Source of the DNA: CAYNHZ01 sp964397445
GTDB lineage: Bacteria > Bacteroidota > Bacteroidia > Bacteroidales > UBA932
Assembly: GCA_964397445.1 (NCBI GenBank)
Contig: CAYNHZ010000004.1
Location: forward strand, 1-64,000
DNA: 64,000 bases
Reading direction: 5' to 3'
The position numbers were made by a program, and so were the translations under genes. The notes below the pieces were generated by a model. It ran no database searches. It was given only the letters and a program-made list of their open reading frames with translations, and was not told the origin of the DNA. Shown here one piece after another: positions 9,044-18,416 of this stretch. The stretch's first letter is position 1. Every line of letters starts with the position of its first letter.

Positions 9044-11173
9044 TTATTTTCCGTAAATCATTGTTACATCATCTATTGTCAAAGCACTCCCTGCATAAAC
9101 ATTTCTAACACCGGCAGGGATGGTAATATCTTGTCTTTTACAAGCCGGAGAGGAATTAGTAGAAGAGAGAAATAGAATATATATGGATGTAGCTTTTAGC
9201 GATGTATCTGAATAGGTGATATCTGCTGTAGCCTTAGTATATGAACTTACAGCAGTGCCTGTACTCAACTTAAATGTCCCTGTACCTATCACAACATCTC
9301 CCGCTTTTATCTCCACGATGGCAGAAAATTCATCTGTCCCCTGTGGAAGATACTTATAATAAAACTCCATTTTGGTAGGGCGAGATGGGAAAGTGTGACC
9401 TGCATTTGAGAAATTACCTGAATTATCGGCAGTCCCGATAAATAATTTCCCTTGAGTATTGCCCCAATGACCTATTAACGAATTGGCATTATTTACGGCT
9501 ATGCTCCGTGTTAGCGCAGCTTTCGATCCTGTCCTCGCATCTGATGTGTACCAAGTTGTGGGAAACCTTTTAAAATCTATATAAGCGGCTGTAATTGATT
9601 CAGGCATTGTAGCATTACTATTTGTATCCCACCATTGCTCTCCTGTCCAAGGGTAATAGATCGGTTGATTATATCTCGTGCCATCTCTCCACTCCTCGAA
9701 ACTTGCATTTCCAACTTGAGCAGCAGATTCAGTTGTGAACGATTTCCCTTCGGACGAATTATTATAATAACGCCCCCTAACAAAATAATTTGTGCCTGAG
9801 TTCAATCCCGTAATCGAAATAGTGCTTGAATTTCCTTCTACTGATGTTGTAAATGAGGGTTTCACCCAAGTAGATGCACCCTCAGCCTTGACCTCTGGAT
9901 AGATAAGTGCAGGATCTCCAAGATTTGCAGTCATCTTAACTGAGAGAGATGAAGACCAAATATCAAAATTATTTACATTCGAGATAGATATATCTGACTT
10001 TGTAACCACCATTTTATAGGTAGCTTTAATAGTTTTATCAAGCAAATCGCTTATTTCCAAAGTTATAGGATTTGTATTTGCAGCCGGATCATCACTAAAT
10101 TTAATCAATTTTGCAACCGCAGAGAAATCTATGTTTGCGAGTTTAAGCCCACTCATAGAGTTTGTCCACAACAACCCATCCCTAATTAATATCGACTTTA
10201 TATCTGTTGGAATATTTAAAAAGTCAATCTGAGATGGCCAGCCCAAAGAATTAATAAGGTATGGCGAGGTGACTGTCATTACACATTTTTTTATCCCAGA
10301 CGGAGCATTTATATTTAAAGCAGCTTTAGATGGCTTAGTTCCCTCTGTATAGCTCAAAATACCACTATTCGAATCGAATCCTTCAGGCAAAATGGTCGGA
10401 GCATCTTTAGGAAGCATATAAATCCCTATGGGAATATTTATCTCTTTATCATCTGTATCGGTATTAATGGATACGGTAATATTCACCTCCATTGTTGGTG
10501 TTTTCTTAGTATCTACATTAAAGGTAACAGAGTCGCCTGCAGCAGCAGTGACAGGTGTTTTACTCTTAAAATAAAGGGTGTCAGACTTATCGTTAATCAC
10601 ATACAACCACAAGAACAAATCACTCGGCATTGTATATCCTGACTCTTTGGTCTCCTTTTCAAAAAGAAGTGAGGGGGAGATTGATTTTCCCACTTTTGCC
10701 CAATAGTTGGGGTACTCTACCTTGAGGTTATCTCCGAAAACGACAGCAACCTCTGCATTTGCCTGCTTGCAAACAACCGACAATGTTACAGTCTGTTGAG
10801 GCACTACTGTGAAAGTTTGTTCACCTTTAAAATAAAAGGCATTGAAACCCATCGCTGTGGAATCTCCATATGTAGCCCTTATTGTATATGGGCCACCTGC
10901 ATTTATAAGAATTTTTTTATTCTCCTGCGCTTTATATTCGGAATACTTATTCCACCTCTTGAAAATAACTCCTGATTTATTAATTATCTCTATTTTAAAA
11001 TCATCAGGATTTATATTAGCATTTTTTGCATCAGCCTTAGTAGAAAATATATCTGAAGATATGGTGAACTCCACTGCACCCTTACCTTTCTCATACTTAA
11101 AGGTATCATCCCTATTGCATCCAACAAGAAATAAAAGGGTTACTATGCTGAGAATCAAATATTTCTTATTCAT
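9044..11173 (-). CDS. DUF4493/PCMD lipoprotein, first gene of surface operon
   Basis: A 709-residue lipoprotein beginning MNKKYLILSIVTLLFLVGC (Cys19). The start was set at 11173, not at the longer open frame from 11254, because the longer form would bury the signal peptide and overlap the promoter element at 11216-11223. Residues about 28-230 are DUF4493-like (GKGAVEFTISS, FKIEIINKSG, NAGGPYTIRATYGD, FKGEQTFTVVPQQ, KQANAEVAVVFGD). A middle beta region and an FnIII-like segment follow (about 395-480). Residues about 486-709 are PCMD-like (VGNASFEEW, WWDTNSN, HTFPSRPTKMEFYYKYLPQG, SALTIDDVTMIYG). The domain order repeats that of the third gene, so the operon grew by duplication. Confidence 0.8.
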   Translation of the reverse strand: MNKKYLILSIVTLLFLVGCNRDDTFKYEKGKGAVEFTISSDIFSTKADAKNANINPDDFKIEIINKSGVIFKRWNKYSEYKAQENKKILINAGGPYTIRATYGDSTAMGFNAFYFKGEQTFTVVPQQTVTLSVVCKQANAEVAVVFGDNLKVEYPNYWAKVGKSISPSLLFEKETKESGYTMPSDLFLWLYVINDKSDTLYFKSKTPVTAAAGDSVTFNVDTKKTPTMEVNITVSINTDTDDKEINIPIGIYMLPKDAPTILPEGFDSNSGILSYTEGTKPSKAALNINAPSGIKKCVMTVTSPYLINSLGWPSQIDFLNIPTDIKSILIRDGLLWTNSMSGLKLANIDFSAVAKLIKFSDDPAANTNPITLEISDLLDKTIKATYKMVVTKSDISISNVNNFDIWSSSLSVKMTANLGDPALIYPEVKAEGASTWVKPSFTTSVEGNSSTISITGLNSGTNYFVRGRYYNNSSEGKSFTTESAAQVGNASFEEWRDGTRYNQPIYYPWTGEQWWDTNSNATMPESITAAYIDFKRFPTTWYTSDARTGSKAALTRSIAVNNANSLIGHWGNTQGKLFIGTADNSGNFSNAGHTFPSRPTKMEFYYKYLPQGTDEFSAIVEIKAGDVVIGTGTFKLSTGTAVSSYTKATADITYSDTSLKATSIYILFLSSTNSSPACKRQDITIPAGVRNVYAGSALTIDDVTMIYGK

Positions 11174-11215
11174 AATAAAATATTTTTTTCTATTAATGTT
11201 TATACACAATCTCGG

Positions 11216-11223
11216 CAAAGATA
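11216..11223 (-). promoter_or_regulatory. TAnnTTTG -7 element of the lipoprotein operon
   Basis: The minus strand reads TATCTTTG. It lies 43 bases upstream of the ATG at 11173 and is the only good match in the divergent gap, so it probably drives the whole 11173-2992 operon. Confidence 0.55.
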
Positions 11224-11296
11224 GTATAAAATCCATTCCATTGATGTTTTTCACAATAAAAATTGAATGGGAGTACCTTTATTAATTAAAACTTCT

Positions 11297-11304
11297 TACT
11301 TTTG
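11297..11304 (+). promoter_or_regulatory. TAnnTTTG -7 element of parE
   Basis: TACTTTTG lies about 30 bases before the parE ATG at 11335. It overlaps the in-frame TTG at 11302, which argues against that codon being the start. Confidence 0.55.
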
Positions 11305-11334
11305 CGTAATTCAAAAGTTTATGTGATTTTGGGT

Positions 11335-13179
11335 ATGGGAGATATAGGAAAAGAATATACTAAAGATTCGATTCAGACACTCGAATGGAATGAGCATATC
11401 AGGCAGAGGCCTGGTATGTACATTGGCAATACAGGGGACGGAACATTACCGGATGATGGTATTTACATTCTTATAAAAGAGGTCATTGATAACTCCATTG
11501 ATGAATTTTCATCTGGCTATGGCAAGATGATTGACATTTCGATAGAAGACAGACTCGTCACCATCCGTGATTATGGGAGGGGAATTCCCCTTGAAAGCAT
11601 AATCGATGTCTCAAGTAAGATGATGACAGGGGGAAAATTCGATAATAAGACCTTTCAAAAAAGCGTAGGGCTAAATGGAGTGGGTCTTAAAGCGGTAAAT
11701 GCCACATCTGAATTTTTTTACATAGAATCATTTAGAAATGGTCACTCAAAAAATGCAACTTTCAATTGCGGTTACCTAAAAGAGAGGGGGGAGACAGATT
11801 CAAATGCCAAAGATGGCACATTGGTGAAGTTTATTGCTGATGACAAGATGTTTCCCGGCTACAAATACAATACGGAGTTTGTAGAGGAGATGATTAAAAA
11901 TTACTCCTATCTCAACACAGGGCTGACCTTGAGATTCAATGGAATAGAATATAAATCCAAAGATGGACTTCTCGATCTTGTAAATGAAAATATGTGTATT
12001 GAGCCTCTTTATCCGCCTATCCATTTAAAAGGTGATGATATCGAGTTGGTTATAACTCACGGAGAGAGTAACGGAGAGAATATTGCTTCATTTGTAAACG
12101 GACAAAACACTACACAAGGGGGGACCCACCTTGCTGCTTTCAGAGAGTCTGTGGCAAAGACCATTAAAGATTTTCTAAAAAAGGACTTCGATCCTTCGGA
12201 CATAAGACAATCTATGGTTGGTGCCATAAGTATCAGAGTAATAGAACCAATTTTCGGAAATCAAACTAAAACAAAATTAAATTCAAAGAATGTTGAGGAT
12301 GACCTGCCGATAAGAAATTTCGTGGGTGACTTTATCAAAGAGGAGTTGGATAACTATCTACACAAGCATCCAGACACAGCTGATACTATTCAAAAGAAAG
12401 TTCAAGAGTCTGAAAAAGAGAGAAAAGCAATATCAAGTATCCAGAAGAGCACAAGGGAGAAGGTAAAAAAGGCGAGTCTATTCAATAAAAAACTACGTGA
12501 TTGTAGAGTTCACTACAACGATACCAAAAGTCCATTAGCAGAGGATTCATCCCTCTTTATAACTGAGGGGGATTCCGCAAGTGGTTCGATCACAAAGATA
12601 CGCAATGTCAACACTCAGGCTGTATTCAGCCTTCGAGGCAAACCCCTCAACAGCTATCAGAAAAGCAGCAGGGAAATATATGGCAATGAAGAGCTTATTC
12701 TCCTTAAAGCAGCATTAAACATAGACGAAGATTTCGAAAATCTCAGGTACAACAAAGTGATTATCGCAACAGATGCGGATGTTGACGGGATGCATATCAG
12801 ACTTTTACTTGTCACATTCTTCCTAAAATTCTACCCGGAGTTGATCCGTCAAGGACACGTTTATATCCTTCAGACTCCGCTATTTAGAGTAAGAAATAAA
12901 AAAATAGCTCTTTACTGTTATAGTGAAGAGGAAAAAGAGCGGGCCATCAAAGAGATCGGAAAAGATCCTGAGATAACCCGATTTAAAGGATTGGGAGAGA
13001 TTTCTCACGACGAATTCAAAGATTTTATTGGAGAAAACATACGGTTGGATCAGGTTAGAATCAGTTCGGATGACAATATAGCTAACCTTCTGGAGTTTTA
13101 TATGGGTCAAAACACATACGAAAGACAAAATTTTATCAGAGACAACCTCAGATCAGATCTTATTCTTGAAATTGTTTAA
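11335..13179 (+). CDS. parE: DNA topoisomerase IV subunit B
   Basis: The 614-residue ATPase subunit of a type IIA topoisomerase, which separates linked daughter chromosomes. The N-terminal GHKL ATPase shows RPGMYIGNTG, EVIDNSIDEF (catalytic Glu and Asn), DYGRGIP and GLNGVGLKAVNA. The transducer domain follows. The TOPRIM domain has LFITEGDSASGS and DADVDGMHI (metal-binding Asp), then QTPLFRVR and RFKGLGE. The EGDSASGS plus FSLRGKPLN form is that of Bacteroidota ParE rather than GyrB (EGDSAGGS). The start is the ATG at 11335, downstream of the promoter. The partner gene parC, commonly next to parE in this phylum, is not adjacent: an acyltransferase gene follows after 10 bases. Confidence 0.9.
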   Translation: MGDIGKEYTKDSIQTLEWNEHIRQRPGMYIGNTGDGTLPDDGIYILIKEVIDNSIDEFSSGYGKMIDISIEDRLVTIRDYGRGIPLESIIDVSSKMMTGGKFDNKTFQKSVGLNGVGLKAVNATSEFFYIESFRNGHSKNATFNCGYLKERGETDSNAKDGTLVKFIADDKMFPGYKYNTEFVEEMIKNYSYLNTGLTLRFNGIEYKSKDGLLDLVNENMCIEPLYPPIHLKGDDIELVITHGESNGENIASFVNGQNTTQGGTHLAAFRESVAKTIKDFLKKDFDPSDIRQSMVGAISIRVIEPIFGNQTKTKLNSKNVEDDLPIRNFVGDFIKEELDNYLHKHPDTADTIQKKVQESEKERKAISSIQKSTREKVKKASLFNKKLRDCRVHYNDTKSPLAEDSSLFITEGDSASGSITKIRNVNTQAVFSLRGKPLNSYQKSSREIYGNEELILLKAALNIDEDFENLRYNKVIIATDADVDGMHIRLLLVTFFLKFYPELIRQGHVYILQTPLFRVRNKKIALYCYSEEEKERAIKEIGKDPEITRFKGLGEISHDEFKDFIGENIRLDQVRISSDDNIANLLEFYMGQNTYERQNFIRDNLRSDLILEIV

Positions 13180-13189
13180 GTTTACAGAG

Positions 13190-13759
13190 ATGAAACAAAA
13201 AACGGCTAAATTCTTTTTAGACCTACTTGGTTGGAAGGCAATGGAACCAATGGTTCCCGAGCCAAAATGTATAATACTCGGAGTTCCGCACACATCTGTT
13301 TGGGACTTCGTAATATCCTATCTTTATTACACATCTGTTGGTGGAAAAGCCTATGTGATGATAAAAAAAGACTTTTTTAAAGGTCCCCTAAAACCACTCT
13401 TACTATCACTCGGAGGAATACCTGTCGATCGTTCAAGGGGTGCAGGTGCACACCTTATTAAACAGGTGATAAAGGCTTATGACGAACACGAAACCCTCCA
13501 CATTGCGATCGCCCCGGAAGGAACTCGTCGCCCTGTAGAGAATTGGAAGGGGGGATTTCACAAAATCGCCAAAGCCGCAAATATCCCCGTCTACCTCGGA
13601 TATTTTGATTGGAAAACAAAACAGGTTGGGAGGGGTGAAAAATTTGACTTGACAGACGATATGAAAGGGGATTTGAAAAGGATTCGCCAATGGTATAAGG
13701 ACAAGGGGGTAGTCGGGAAACACCCTGAAAAGTTCACTCCAGGTAACGATTTAATTTAA
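13190..13759 (+). CDS. PlsC-like 1-acylglycerol-3-phosphate acyltransferase family protein
   Basis: A 189-residue protein of the lysophospholipid acyltransferase superfamily, which moves acyl chains onto glycerol-phosphate-type acceptors at the membrane. The HX4D catalytic motif is PHTSVWD, the acceptor-site motif is IAPEGTRR, and GGIPVDRSRG corresponds to the conserved GxxxxDR segment. It is shorter than classical PlsC (about 240) and lacks clear membrane helices. The start is the ATG at 13190; the open frame from the TTG at 13166 would overlap parE. It sits between parE and an acyl-CoA synthetase, so acyl activation followed by acyl transfer is a reasonable two-gene pathway. The native acceptor is unknown. 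Confidence 0.8.
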   Translation: MKQKTAKFFLDLLGWKAMEPMVPEPKCIILGVPHTSVWDFVISYLYYTSVGGKAYVMIKKDFFKGPLKPLLLSLGGIPVDRSRGAGAHLIKQVIKAYDEHETLHIAIAPEGTRRPVENWKGGFHKIAKAANIPVYLGYFDWKTKQVGRGEKFDLTDDMKGDLKRIRQWYKDKGVVGKHPEKFTPGNDLI

Positions 13760-13773
13760 TAATTGATTACACA

Positions 13774-15450
13774 ATGATTAATAATATACCCCATAAAACA
13801 CTTCGCGAGCTATTTGACGATAGCACATCAAGATTTATCGATAATAAATTTCTTTATTATTTGAACGGCGAGGGATACACATACAAAGAATTTCGTGACA
13901 AAACAAATGAAGTATATGACCTACTTTTGAAATATGGTATAAAACCGGGTGATAAAGTTGGCATCGTATCGCAAAATATGCCTAATTGGGGAGTTGCGTT
14001 TTTCAGCATCTCATCATACGGAATGGTCACAGTACCTATGTTGCCGGATTTTTCAGAGAGTGATATAAAGCATATTCTCAAACACTCTGAGAGCAAAGCG
14101 CTATTTGTATCTGCCAAACTTTTGCATAAAGTTAAAGAAAAAGCACAAGACAGACTCTCACTCATCATATTAATTGATGATTTTTCTATTGTCAAAGGGA
14201 ATATAGATGAAGCTCCGAGCGCACATCTCAAACCGGAAGAGATAAACACAGAGGACCTCGCCTCGATAATCTACACATCAGGCACCACGGGGAGCTCAAA
14301 AGGGGTTATGTTGAGTCATAAAAATATGTGTTCCAATCTCTATTCGGCTCAATTGCTAAGACCAAGCTATGAATGGGATATATGGCTCTCGATATTACCA
14401 TTGTCTCACACCTTAGAATCAAGCCTGTCACTCCTTTTACCAATGTACGGAGGGGGAAGCATCTATTACTTAGACAAAGCACCAACCCCAACTATACTGA
14501 TGAAGGCACTCTCAACGGTTCACCCCACGACAATGCTCTCAGTCCCATTGATTATTGAGAAGATATATAAAGGGACCATCCTCCCACAGCTTAAAAAGAA
14601 TTTCGTTTTAGCATTTATCTATAAAATACCTCCTTTCAGGAAGTTAATGAATCGTGCAGCAGGGAAGAAACTAATGGAGAAATTTGGCGGATCGATAAGA
14701 TTTTTCGGAATAGGTGGAGCTAAACTTGATAAAGAGGTTGAAAAATTCCTACTCGAATCAAAATTTCCTTATGCAATTGGCTATGGACTGACCGAAACCT
14801 CACCTCTCCTTGCCGGGGCTATTCCGGAGAAGGTTAGGCTCGGATCGACAGGCCCTATTGTATATGGAGTTGAGATTAAGCTCCTTGATCCCGATCCAAA
14901 AACCGGGGTTGGTGAGATAGTAGCAAAAGGGAATAATGTTATGATGGGGTATTACAAAAACCCTGAAGCCACAAAAGAGGCATTCACTGAAGATGGTTGG
15001 TTCCGGACAAAAGATCTCGGAAAGTTTGACAAAGACGGATGGCTATATATAAAAGGGAGGGCAAGCAATACCATCATAGGACCAAGTGGTGAAAATATTT
15101 ATCCCGAAGAGATAGAGAGCGTAATAAACAGTCACTCAATGGTAAATGAGTCTATTGTAACAGAATACAAAGGCAAATTAACAGCCCTTATTCACTTCAA
15201 TAAGGAGAAACTCGAATCATTTCTATCAAGCAAGGAGGACTCTAAAAAGTCCACAACTACCCAGGAAAAATACGAAAATCTCAAGAAAGAGATAATGGAG
15301 TATGTCAACGAAAAGGTGAATAAGTTCTCCCGCATCAACGATGTAGATGAACAAAAAGAGGAGTTTGAAAAGACTGCAACCCAAAAAATAAAGAGATACC
15401 TCTATACTCGAAATAATAGTAAAAACATATCTAAAAAAGAGAAAGAATAG
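13774..15450 (+). CDS. Long-chain acyl-CoA synthetase (AMP-binding)
   Basis: A 558-residue adenylate-forming enzyme that activates a fatty acid to acyl-AMP and then acyl-CoA. Motifs in order: IIYTSGTTGSSKGVMLSH (P-loop, about 165-182), ILPLSHTLE, GYGLTETSP (about 340), GEIVAKGNNVMMGYY, GWFRTKDLGKFDKDGWLYIKGR (Asp binding ribose) and the hinge followed by ENIYPEEIE. The catalytic C-terminal Lys is probably in the TQKIKRYLY segment near the end. The C-terminus carries a charged linker of about 40 residues (SSKEDSKKS). It is likely co-transcribed with the acyltransferase 14 bases upstream. Its end abuts the convergent neighbour with one base between stop codons. Confidence 0.88.
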   Translation: MINNIPHKTLRELFDDSTSRFIDNKFLYYLNGEGYTYKEFRDKTNEVYDLLLKYGIKPGDKVGIVSQNMPNWGVAFFSISSYGMVTVPMLPDFSESDIKHILKHSESKALFVSAKLLHKVKEKAQDRLSLIILIDDFSIVKGNIDEAPSAHLKPEEINTEDLASIIYTSGTTGSSKGVMLSHKNMCSNLYSAQLLRPSYEWDIWLSILPLSHTLESSLSLLLPMYGGGSIYYLDKAPTPTILMKALSTVHPTTMLSVPLIIEKIYKGTILPQLKKNFVLAFIYKIPPFRKLMNRAAGKKLMEKFGGSIRFFGIGGAKLDKEVEKFLLESKFPYAIGYGLTETSPLLAGAIPEKVRLGSTGPIVYGVEIKLLDPDPKTGVGEIVAKGNNVMMGYYKNPEATKEAFTEDGWFRTKDLGKFDKDGWLYIKGRASNTIIGPSGENIYPEEIESVINSHSMVNESIVTEYKGKLTALIHFNKEKLESFLSSKEDSKKSTTTQEKYENLKKEIMEYVNEKVNKFSRINDVDEQKEEFEKTATQKIKRYLYTRNNSKNISKKEKE

Positions 15451-15451
15451 A

Positions 15452-16297
15452 CTATTTAAATGTTATATCAAAACGGCCTACATACTCTCCGCGTGACCCG
15501 TCTTGAACGACTATAACATCTTTACCCTCTTCATTTTCGACTATTTTTTCACTCTTTAATATTGTATGCGAGTGACCGCCGATAATAATGTCTATATCCT
15601 CTGAAGCCTTTGCTAAGGCGAGATCAGATACCTGATTTGGATAAGGGGCACTATAACCCACGTGGGTAAGGGCGATAACAATATCACACTTCTTACCGTT
15701 TTTCAAAAGGTCAGCCATCTGTTGAGCTACCTTAAAAGGATCTTGAAACACCATCCCCTCCAATGACTTTGCAGAAACGAGGGTGTTAAGATTGCACACT
15801 AAACCGAAAATCCCTATTTTCTTCCCCCCCCTATTAATAATCACATATGGTTTAATATATTTAGCCAAAGGGGTTTCTGAAAAATCATAATTTGCACATA
15901 CAGTCTTGAATTTAGCTTTAGAGAGTCTCCTTGCCAACTCCACCTGACCATTATCAAACTCGTGATTGCCAATACAAACCACATCATAACCCATAGTATT
16001 CATAAGTTCTATCTCCAAATCACCTTTAAAAATAGTGAAATATGGGGTCCCTTGATTATAGTCACCTGCATCAAGAATAAGAACATTTTTACACTCTTTT
16101 TTTACATTGATAAAATATTGCGCTCTCCTATGAATACCACCTAAGCCCTTCCCCTCACCTACTCTGATGGGTTCGATCTGAGAGTGGGTATCATTTGTGT
16201 GTAAAATCACAAGATCCTGCCCATTAACTCCCGTAGCGAGTAAAGTGGAAACAACCGCTACAAATAGAGAAGCAATACTAATCTTCATCCTCTTCAT
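15452..16297 (-). CDS. 5'-nucleotidase, metallophosphatase (N-terminal-type) domain
   Basis: A 281-residue exported protein (signal peptide to about residue 26, ATGVNGQ) consisting only of the calcineurin-like metallophosphatase domain of UshA-type 5'-nucleotidases. Metal-site motifs: ILHTNDTHS, LDAGDYNQG, GNHEFDNG, ALTHVGY and IGGHSH. In classical UshA this domain is fused to a C-terminal substrate-binding domain; here that domain is the separate gene immediately upstream (16278-17048). The two genes overlap by 20 bases, or 11 if the second ATG (MKISI) is used, so the products are made together and probably act together in the periplasm on nucleotides. Confidence 0.85.
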   Translation of the reverse strand: MKRMKISIASLFVAVVSTLLATGVNGQDLVILHTNDTHSQIEPIRVGEGKGLGGIHRRAQYFINVKKECKNVLILDAGDYNQGTPYFTIFKGDLEIELMNTMGYDVVCIGNHEFDNGQVELARRLSKAKFKTVCANYDFSETPLAKYIKPYVIINRGGKKIGIFGLVCNLNTLVSAKSLEGMVFQDPFKVAQQMADLLKNGKKCDIVIALTHVGYSAPYPNQVSDLALAKASEDIDIIIGGHSHTILKSEKIVENEEGKDVIVVQDGSRGEYVGRFDITFK

Positions 16298-17048
16298 TTT
16301 GATTTGATTTTTTAATTATTATCCTGCCATCCCCCTTGTTATCCAATTTTATATCTTTCGCTGTAATCTCCCTAAGGTAATCCACCACAGCATCTCTAAT
16401 ATAAATGCCGGACATCTTAACATCCAAAGAGTTCTTCCTGATTTTCATCTTATCCCCGCCATCAAGCAAAAAATCGATAGTTGCAAGTTGATATATTTTA
16501 TTATCATCCAATTCACTCCCGGCTATATAGCATTTCTTCAACTCTTTATTTTCGACAAAAATCTCAACCCCTCCCAGCGCCTCAAAATTTTCCCTTGACG
16601 CAAAACGCTCCATAATCTTCCTAACCTCAGATCCCTTTATTGTAGCAATTACTATCGAGTTATCAAAAGGGAAAACTGAATAAACATCATAAATTCTTAT
16701 TGCACCTCGAGGGAGATTTGTCCTGATACCACCGAAATTTGTCAAAGAGAAAACATTTGCATCGCTCTTCAAATACCCTTTTGCTGTGTGTAAAATGACA
16801 TCTGCAGCAAGATTTGACAGAGCACTTTCAGGCTTTCCTTTGGTTATCTCATCTTCAGAATAGGCAATAATCTCCATTAAAGAATCTATCCCAGGACTAT
16901 ATTTATTGATGATTTTATCAACATTTAAAATATTGAGTCCCTCCAATGTAGTATCCATTGCCACCCTTTGCCATTTATATGTAAATCCTTGTGCACCAAG
17001 AAAATAAGCAAAAAAGATAAATAAAAAAACAGATGAAAATCTTTTCAT
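16278..17048 (-). CDS. 5'-nucleotidase C-terminal-type domain protein
   Basis: A 256-residue exported protein (hydrophobic start MKRFSSVFLFIFFAYFLGAQ) matching the 5'-nucleotidase C-terminal domain: ESALSNLAADVI, DANVFSLTNFGGIRTNLPRGAI, VYSVFPFDNSIV, GSEVRKIMERFA, YQLATIDFLLDGGDK. The paired N-terminal domain is the next gene, so the usual order is reversed and split. It follows an ABC exporter pair after 14 bases, so all four genes may share one transcript starting at 19337. The C-terminus is acidic (NQNEEDED). Confidence 0.82.
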   Translation of the reverse strand: MKRFSSVFLFIFFAYFLGAQGFTYKWQRVAMDTTLEGLNILNVDKIINKYSPGIDSLMEIIAYSEDEITKGKPESALSNLAADVILHTAKGYLKSDANVFSLTNFGGIRTNLPRGAIRIYDVYSVFPFDNSIVIATIKGSEVRKIMERFASRENFEALGGVEIFVENKELKKCYIAGSELDDNKIYQLATIDFLLDGGDKMKIRKNSLDVKMSGIYIRDAVVDYLREITAKDIKLDNKGDGRIIIKKSNQNEEDED

Positions 17049-17062
17049 TCTTTTATATTTTG

Positions 17063-18415
17063 TTAAAATTTAATCCACTTCATAAGGTCTTTCCACGAGG
17101 CTTTTTTGCCATACATTAAGATACCTACTCTGTAAATCTTTCCTGCAATATAAACAGTAATTAGGAATGTCAGTAACAATAAACCTATAGACAAAGCCAA
17201 CTCCCAAGTAGGTACTCCCCCCTCAAACGGTATCCTTGCCAACATAACCATAGGTGAGGTGAAAGGGATAATTGATGCCCAAAACGACAATGCACTATCA
17301 GGGTGTTGGAAAGTGTGGATCATAATAAACAATCCTATTATCATAGGGGCAGTTATCGGCATCACTAACTGCTGTGTATCTGCCTCATTATCAACCGCAG
17401 AGCCTATCGCTGCAAACATCGCTGCATATAAAAGATAACCCAATACAAAATAGATAAAGAAACATCCTAAAATATATGGAAAATCGATCTGTGAGAGGGC
17501 AGATAAAATACCACCCATCTCCGAAGAGTCAGCCATAGTTGTTGCGATTTGATCTGTATTAACACCGGGTACAGCCATTTGTTCAGTTCCGGCACCTAAT
17601 TTTTCTTTTATAAAATCCTGACCTACAACTGCTTGAAATCCAAACACAAGAACCAATGTGAAGACAATCCATATCACAAACTGAGTAATTGCTACACAAG
17701 CTACCCCGAGAATCTTCCCTATCATCAAATCAAAAGGCTTAACAGAAGAGACAATCACTTCAACTATCCTGTTTGATTTCTCATCAATAACGCTGCGCAT
17801 CACCATATTTCCGAACATAAGGACGAAAATATAGATAAAGAAACTCATTATATATGACAAAGCCATACTTATTTCAACAACGCTCTTTTTCTCCTTGCCA
17901 TCCTTTCCTATTGTATATGTATCTACCTTAACATCTGACTTTACATCCTCTAAAATAGTATCTAAATCTGAAATATTGTATCTGGTAAGTTTATACCCCT
18001 CAACAGCTTTGTCTACATCCTTTTTTATCCCATTCTCAATATCCATATTCATCTGTTTCTGAGAAATAGCAACCACAGATACATTATTAGATGAGTCCAA
18101 CGAAGAGATAGAGACCAAAGCATAAATATTCAAATCGGAAAATTGATTCTTTAAAGAATCTACACACCCCTCATTGTTTATAATGTATTTGATACTGTTT
18201 GTATTTGTAAGGGTGTTGGCCACAATGCCTGATTTATCTACAATCATTATGTTTTTAACCTCATTATCACTACCATATATCATTATAAGTGATGGGATTA
18301 ACATCATAGCAGCAAAAAGAATAGGGGTTACAATTGTTGTTATGATAAAAGATTTCTTTTTAACCCTGATTGAGAATTCGCGTCCTAAAACTATTTTTAT
18401 TTTCTTTAAGTCCAT
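17063..18415 (-). CDS. ABC-2 type transporter permease (NatB-like)
   Basis: A 450-residue membrane protein of the ABC-2 permease class. The N-terminus has a cytoplasmic segment then one helix (TTIVTPILFAAMMLIPSLIMI, about 26-46). A large extracytoplasmic loop (about 50-190) follows, and then five to six helices in the C-terminal half (SYIMSFFIYIFVLMFGNMVM, IGKILGVACVAITQFVIW, ILGCFFIYFVLGYLLYAAMF, and so on). SVKPFDLMIGKILG is the usual coupling region. This layout is that of NatB-type exporters of sodium or small molecules. The ATPase gene ends one base before its start codon. Confidence 0.85.
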   Translation of the reverse strand: MDLKKIKIVLGREFSIRVKKKSFIITTIVTPILFAAMMLIPSLIMIYGSDNEVKNIMIVDKSGIVANTLTNTNSIKYIINNEGCVDSLKNQFSDLNIYALVSISSLDSSNNVSVVAISQKQMNMDIENGIKKDVDKAVEGYKLTRYNISDLDTILEDVKSDVKVDTYTIGKDGKEKKSVVEISMALSYIMSFFIYIFVLMFGNMVMRSVIDEKSNRIVEVIVSSVKPFDLMIGKILGVACVAITQFVIWIVFTLVLVFGFQAVVGQDFIKEKLGAGTEQMAVPGVNTDQIATTMADSSEMGGILSALSQIDFPYILGCFFIYFVLGYLLYAAMFAAIGSAVDNEADTQQLVMPITAPMIIGLFIMIHTFQHPDSALSFWASIIPFTSPMVMLARIPFEGGVPTWELALSIGLLLLTFLITVYIAGKIYRVGILMYGKKASWKDLMKWIKF

Positions 18416-18416
18416 A

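Noticed and set aside
11174..11254. Longer N-terminus for the first lipoprotein
   Set aside because: It would include the promoter element and bury the lipoprotein signal; ATG 11173 begins a clean signal peptide.
11302..11334. Start of parE at TTG 11302
   Set aside because: The codon lies within the TACTTTTG promoter element; ATG 11335 gives the usual N-terminus.
11335..13179. gyrB rather than parE
   Set aside because: EGDSASGS with FSLRGKPLN and the short length fit ParE; GyrB would show EGDSAGGS and a longer C-terminus.
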